Shown here: positions 62,257 through 64,000 of the stretch, in pieces
How positions within the stretch are numbered: the stretch's first letter is position 1
How the letters are laid out: each line of letters starts with the position of its first letter
NCBI GenBank assembly: GCA_910578095.1
Contig: CAJTOZ010000001.1
Span: 210,538-274,537 of the forward strand
DNA length: 64,000 nucleotides
DNA from: an uncultured Muribaculaceae bacterium
Lineage (GTDB): Bacteria > Bacteroidota > Bacteroidia > Bacteroidales > Muribaculaceae
Reading direction: 5' to 3'
Notes under the pieces: model-generated
Seen by the model: only the letters and a program-made list of their open reading frames with translations
Told to the model about the DNA's origin: nothing
The model's database searches: none
Position numbers and translations under genes: made by a program

Positions 62257-62773
62257 ATTACCCCCAAATTGTAGGACCATGCCTTCGGCAACGTATAATC
62301 GGAAAATAAAAACACAAAACAAACGAAACAAAAGAACTAACAATCAATAAAATAAATTATGTCTCTTATGTTCTTCTGTCCTTTTGTACCCCCCACCATA
62401 CAAGATTTGTACCCCCACCACACGGGCTTGCCCGACATTCCGCCCCATACCATTACCCCCAAATTGTAGGGACGTGCCTTCGGCACGTATAATCGGCAAA
62501 CACCAATAAAAACACAAAACAAACGAAATAAAAAATTAACAATCAATAAATTATGTCCCTTCTGCTCTTCTGTCCTTTTGTACCTCCACCATACAAGATT
62601 TGTACCCCCACCACACGGGCTTGCCCGGCATTTCAACCTATACCATTACACCCAAATCGTAGGGACGTGCCTTCGGCACGTATAATCGGCAAACACGAAT
62701 AAAAACACAAAACAAAAATTTAACAATCAATAAAATAAATTATGTCCCTTCTGCTCTTCTGTCCTTTTGTACC
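62257..62773 (+). repeat. Tandem repeat array, two full units of about 194 bp and one partial
   Basis: Units run 62257-62451 (195 bp), 62452-62644 (193 bp) and 62645-62773 (truncated). Each carries an ATTGTAGG/ATCGTAGG start and GCCTTCGGCA. A poly-A-rich stretch with AACAATCAATAAA and TCTTCTGTCCTTTTGTACC follows. Full units end in CACACGGGCTTGCCCG. In units 2 and 3 a perfect hairpin ACGTGCC-TTC-GGCACGT is present; in unit 1 it is decayed. A further fragment is at 63630-63703. There are no spacers, so it is not a CRISPR array. No gene is seen between 62167 and 62885. Confidence 0.85.
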
Positions 62774-62857
62774 ATTGCTATACGAGGCATCGCATTAAAA
62801 CACCACATTTCCACCACACCAAACGCAAAACACGCACACACCCCCGCGCGTCACACC

Positions 62858-62865
62858 TACATTTG
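62858..62865 (+). promoter_or_regulatory. -7 promoter box before the orphan gene
   Basis: TACATTTG, a full consensus match, 20 bases before the ATG at 62886. No TTTG partner is found. Confidence 0.45.
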
Positions 62866-62885
62866 CATATCAAAACCAATTCCGC

Positions 62886-63527
62886 ATGCCATCCCAACGC
62901 CACACACGCATCATCGCCGCCCTCGAGCGCCAGAGGCAACGCACCGGCCGCGTACGCGCGATCATCAATATAAATCCCGCCACCGCACGCGCCGACGCCC
63001 ACCTCCTGCTCCGCTACACCCATCGCCTGCAAGCGCGCCTCAACCCTCGCGCACGCATACTCGTTGTCGACACCTACGCCATCCGCGCACGTCGACGCTA
63101 CAACGGTCGGCTCCCCCTCGACCCCGACCACCTCACCCTCCGCTCAGGCTCACGACCCTACAGCACACGAGGCTTCGGAACATTCCACCACGCCACAGCC
63201 TTCGACATACACCGCTACGGACGCAAACCCGCCGCAGCCCCCGACGTCATCCTCAACCTCGCAAGCTCAGTGCCCATGACCGCACGCACCAGCATCATAC
63301 TCATCGGCCGCTACAGCCCGCGCTCATCCCATCCATTCTCCGTCTACTGCCGCACCATGGCCGCCCGCCATAACGCACCGTTCATCATCATCGATGCCGC
63401 CGACCCGCCGCCATTGCGCATGCGTCCCACCCCCTTCGCCTATACCCTGCGCATGCCCCCGCCCACCTCCATATCCCGGCAACTCCATCCACCCGCCATC
63501 CTGAAAGCTCCACGCATCTGCGCCTGA
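62886..63527 (+). CDS. Orphan Arg-rich protein of unknown function
   Basis: A 213-residue predicted protein that I do not recognise. It is strongly basic (many Arg, also His and Pro), without signal peptide or membrane helix. Strand-like hydrophobic segments such as ARILVVDTYAI, DVILNLASSVP, TSIILIGRYSP and APFIIIDAADPP alternate with polar stretches, which argues for a real folded protein, perhaps a Rossmann-like fold. A -7 promoter box lies just upstream. It is isolated between tandem repeats and an insertion-sequence end. The alternative is a fortuitous open frame in C-rich DNA. Confidence 0.5.
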   Translation: MPSQRHTRIIAALERQRQRTGRVRAIININPATARADAHLLLRYTHRLQARLNPRARILVVDTYAIRARRRYNGRLPLDPDHLTLRSGSRPYSTRGFGTFHHATAFDIHRYGRKPAAAPDVILNLASSVPMTARTSIILIGRYSPRSSHPFSVYCRTMAARHNAPFIIIDAADPPPLRMRPTPFAYTLRMPPPTSISRQLHPPAILKAPRICA

Positions 63528-63603
63528 TATGCGGTAGCTGCCACCGCGGTCCAAAGCCAAAAGCAGCAAAGAGCACATTGACATCCTTTCATCATTTTTT
63601 ATA

Positions 63604-63633
63604 ATTATCCGCAGAAACACCCAAGTTAGTACC
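63604..63633 (+). repeat. 30-base repeat also present at 46944-46973
   Basis: Four differences from the other copy. It directly precedes a fragment of the tandem-repeat unit. Confidence 0.6.
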
Positions 63634-63703
63634 CTCCCCATACAAGCTTGCCCGACATTTCAACCTATACCATTACACCCAAATCGTAGGGACGTGCCTT
63701 TGG
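63630..63703 (+). repeat. Fragment of the 62.3 kb tandem-repeat unit, cut by the insertion sequence
   Basis: It matches the second half of one unit and the beginning of the next (CATACAAG, CTTGCCCGACATTTCAACC, ATTACACCCAAATCGTAGGG, ACGTGCCTT). Similarity stops at about 63703, where the stop codon region of the transposase begins. So the insertion sequence probably landed inside a repeat unit. Confidence 0.7.
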
Positions 63704-64000
63704 CTACAGTACATGACAATTTTTAGGTAACGGTTTGTGGTGGATGGCACACTCTTTCAGCGTCCGAGTTCCAAATGTCGGCGATTACAAAATCCAGGCC
63801 CCAGGAAAATATGCTGAAGCGTCTGCGGCCGTTGTTTCTCATTATCGGGATACTGTTCCCCCGGGCTTTCACAATACCGCAGATAAAGGCGCAGGCATAT
63901 GCTATCAGGACAATCACGAGCATGTTCTGAAATCTGCCGTTTATCGGCAGATGGGTCTGCTCCATATTGAAGCCGGCGGTTTTCATCGCCCGGAAAGCCG
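63704..64000 (-). pseudogene. C-terminal end of an IS4-type transposase, probably frameshifted (partial)
   Basis: The minus strand from the right edge encodes AFRAMKTAGFNMEQTHL, then a hydrophobic MLVIVLIAYACAFICG and NNGRRRFSIFSWGLDFV, the C-terminal pattern of DDE transposases of the IS4 group. The frame used up to GLDFV ends at TAA 63723-63725. A one-base shift near 63770 opens a second frame reading FGTRTLKECAIHHKPL and then PKNCHVL to a TAG at 63704-63706, which looks more like the natural end. This suggests a frameshift. The rest of the element lies outside the window. Confidence 0.65.

Noticed and set aside
62257..62773. Possible CRISPR array
   Set aside because: The units are about 194 bp and contiguous, with no unique spacers between short direct repeats, and no cas gene is nearby.

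Overview
The window looks like chromosomal DNA of a Bacteroidales bacterium, most likely from a fairly GC-rich, Muribaculaceae-like lineage. The family assignment is my inference. Evidence includes TAnnTTTG-type -7 promoter boxes with a TTTG element 19-22 bp upstream, few strong Shine-Dalgarno sites, a FeoA-FeoB fusion, a Rho factor with a long disordered insertion, the EF-G paralogue typical of gut Bacteroidetes, a TonB-dependent receptor with a CarboxypepD_reg-like N-terminus and a PCMD-type lipoprotein. No rRNA, tRNA or CRISPR array was seen.

Layout. 1-9.1 kb (minus strand): one tightly packed run ftsY-rimO-menF-two SGNH hydrolases-MBOAT acyltransferase-feoAB, almost all joined by short gaps or stop/start overlaps. 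9.3-12.2 kb (minus): HAD hydrolase, DegT/DnrJ aminotransferase and acyltransferase-3, probably surface-glycan modification. 12.2-16.7 kb (plus): menD-menB-menC-menE for menaquinone; menF lies apart on the other strand. 16.9-25.1 kb (plus): rho, a TonB-dependent receptor, a Crp/Fnr regulator, a short aspartate kinase, an ABC-F protein and a Dabb protein. 25.2-31.6 kb (minus): coiled-coil lipoprotein; the TM2/zinc-ribbon-dacB-acidic protein-rsmI operon; an EF-G2-type factor. 31.8-34.2 kb: lon, divergent from EF-G2. 34.5-41.6 kb (minus): maf, KdsC-like phosphatase, DUF2520 protein, nitroreductase, HU/SPOR protein, then ddl, a membrane-anchored MurF and an alpha/beta hydrolase. 41.7-46.0 kb (minus): envelope operon of two paralogous beta-barrels, a PCMD lipoprotein and a porin. 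46.5-51.8 kb: small conserved protein, TPR protein, small membrane protein, M3 peptidase. 51.9-58.6 kb (plus): an operon of two sugar-ketoisomerase cupins, a Wzi-like outer-membrane protein, a lipocalin-like lipoprotein, LegB, an ATP-grasp ligase, NeuB/LegI and a surface lipoprotein. 58.7-62.2 kb: CDP-alcohol phosphatidyltransferase and valS. 62.2-64 kb: tandem repeats, an orphan gene and the end of an insertion sequence.

Functionally the window is housekeeping (translation, cell wall, quinone synthesis, protein export and quality control) interleaved with envelope modules. The most promising accessory system is the 51.9-58.6 kb operon. It has the dehydratase and synthase of a nonulosonic-acid pathway, an ATP-grasp enzyme between them, a pair of cupin isomerases of which one has lost catalytic-motif residues, and envelope proteins, but no aminotransferase, CMP-transferase or glycosyltransferase. 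Other points of note are the EF-G2 with a missing catalytic histidine and a 19-bp palindrome upstream of it, several genes whose promoter box almost touches the start codon, and a family of intergenic repeats.
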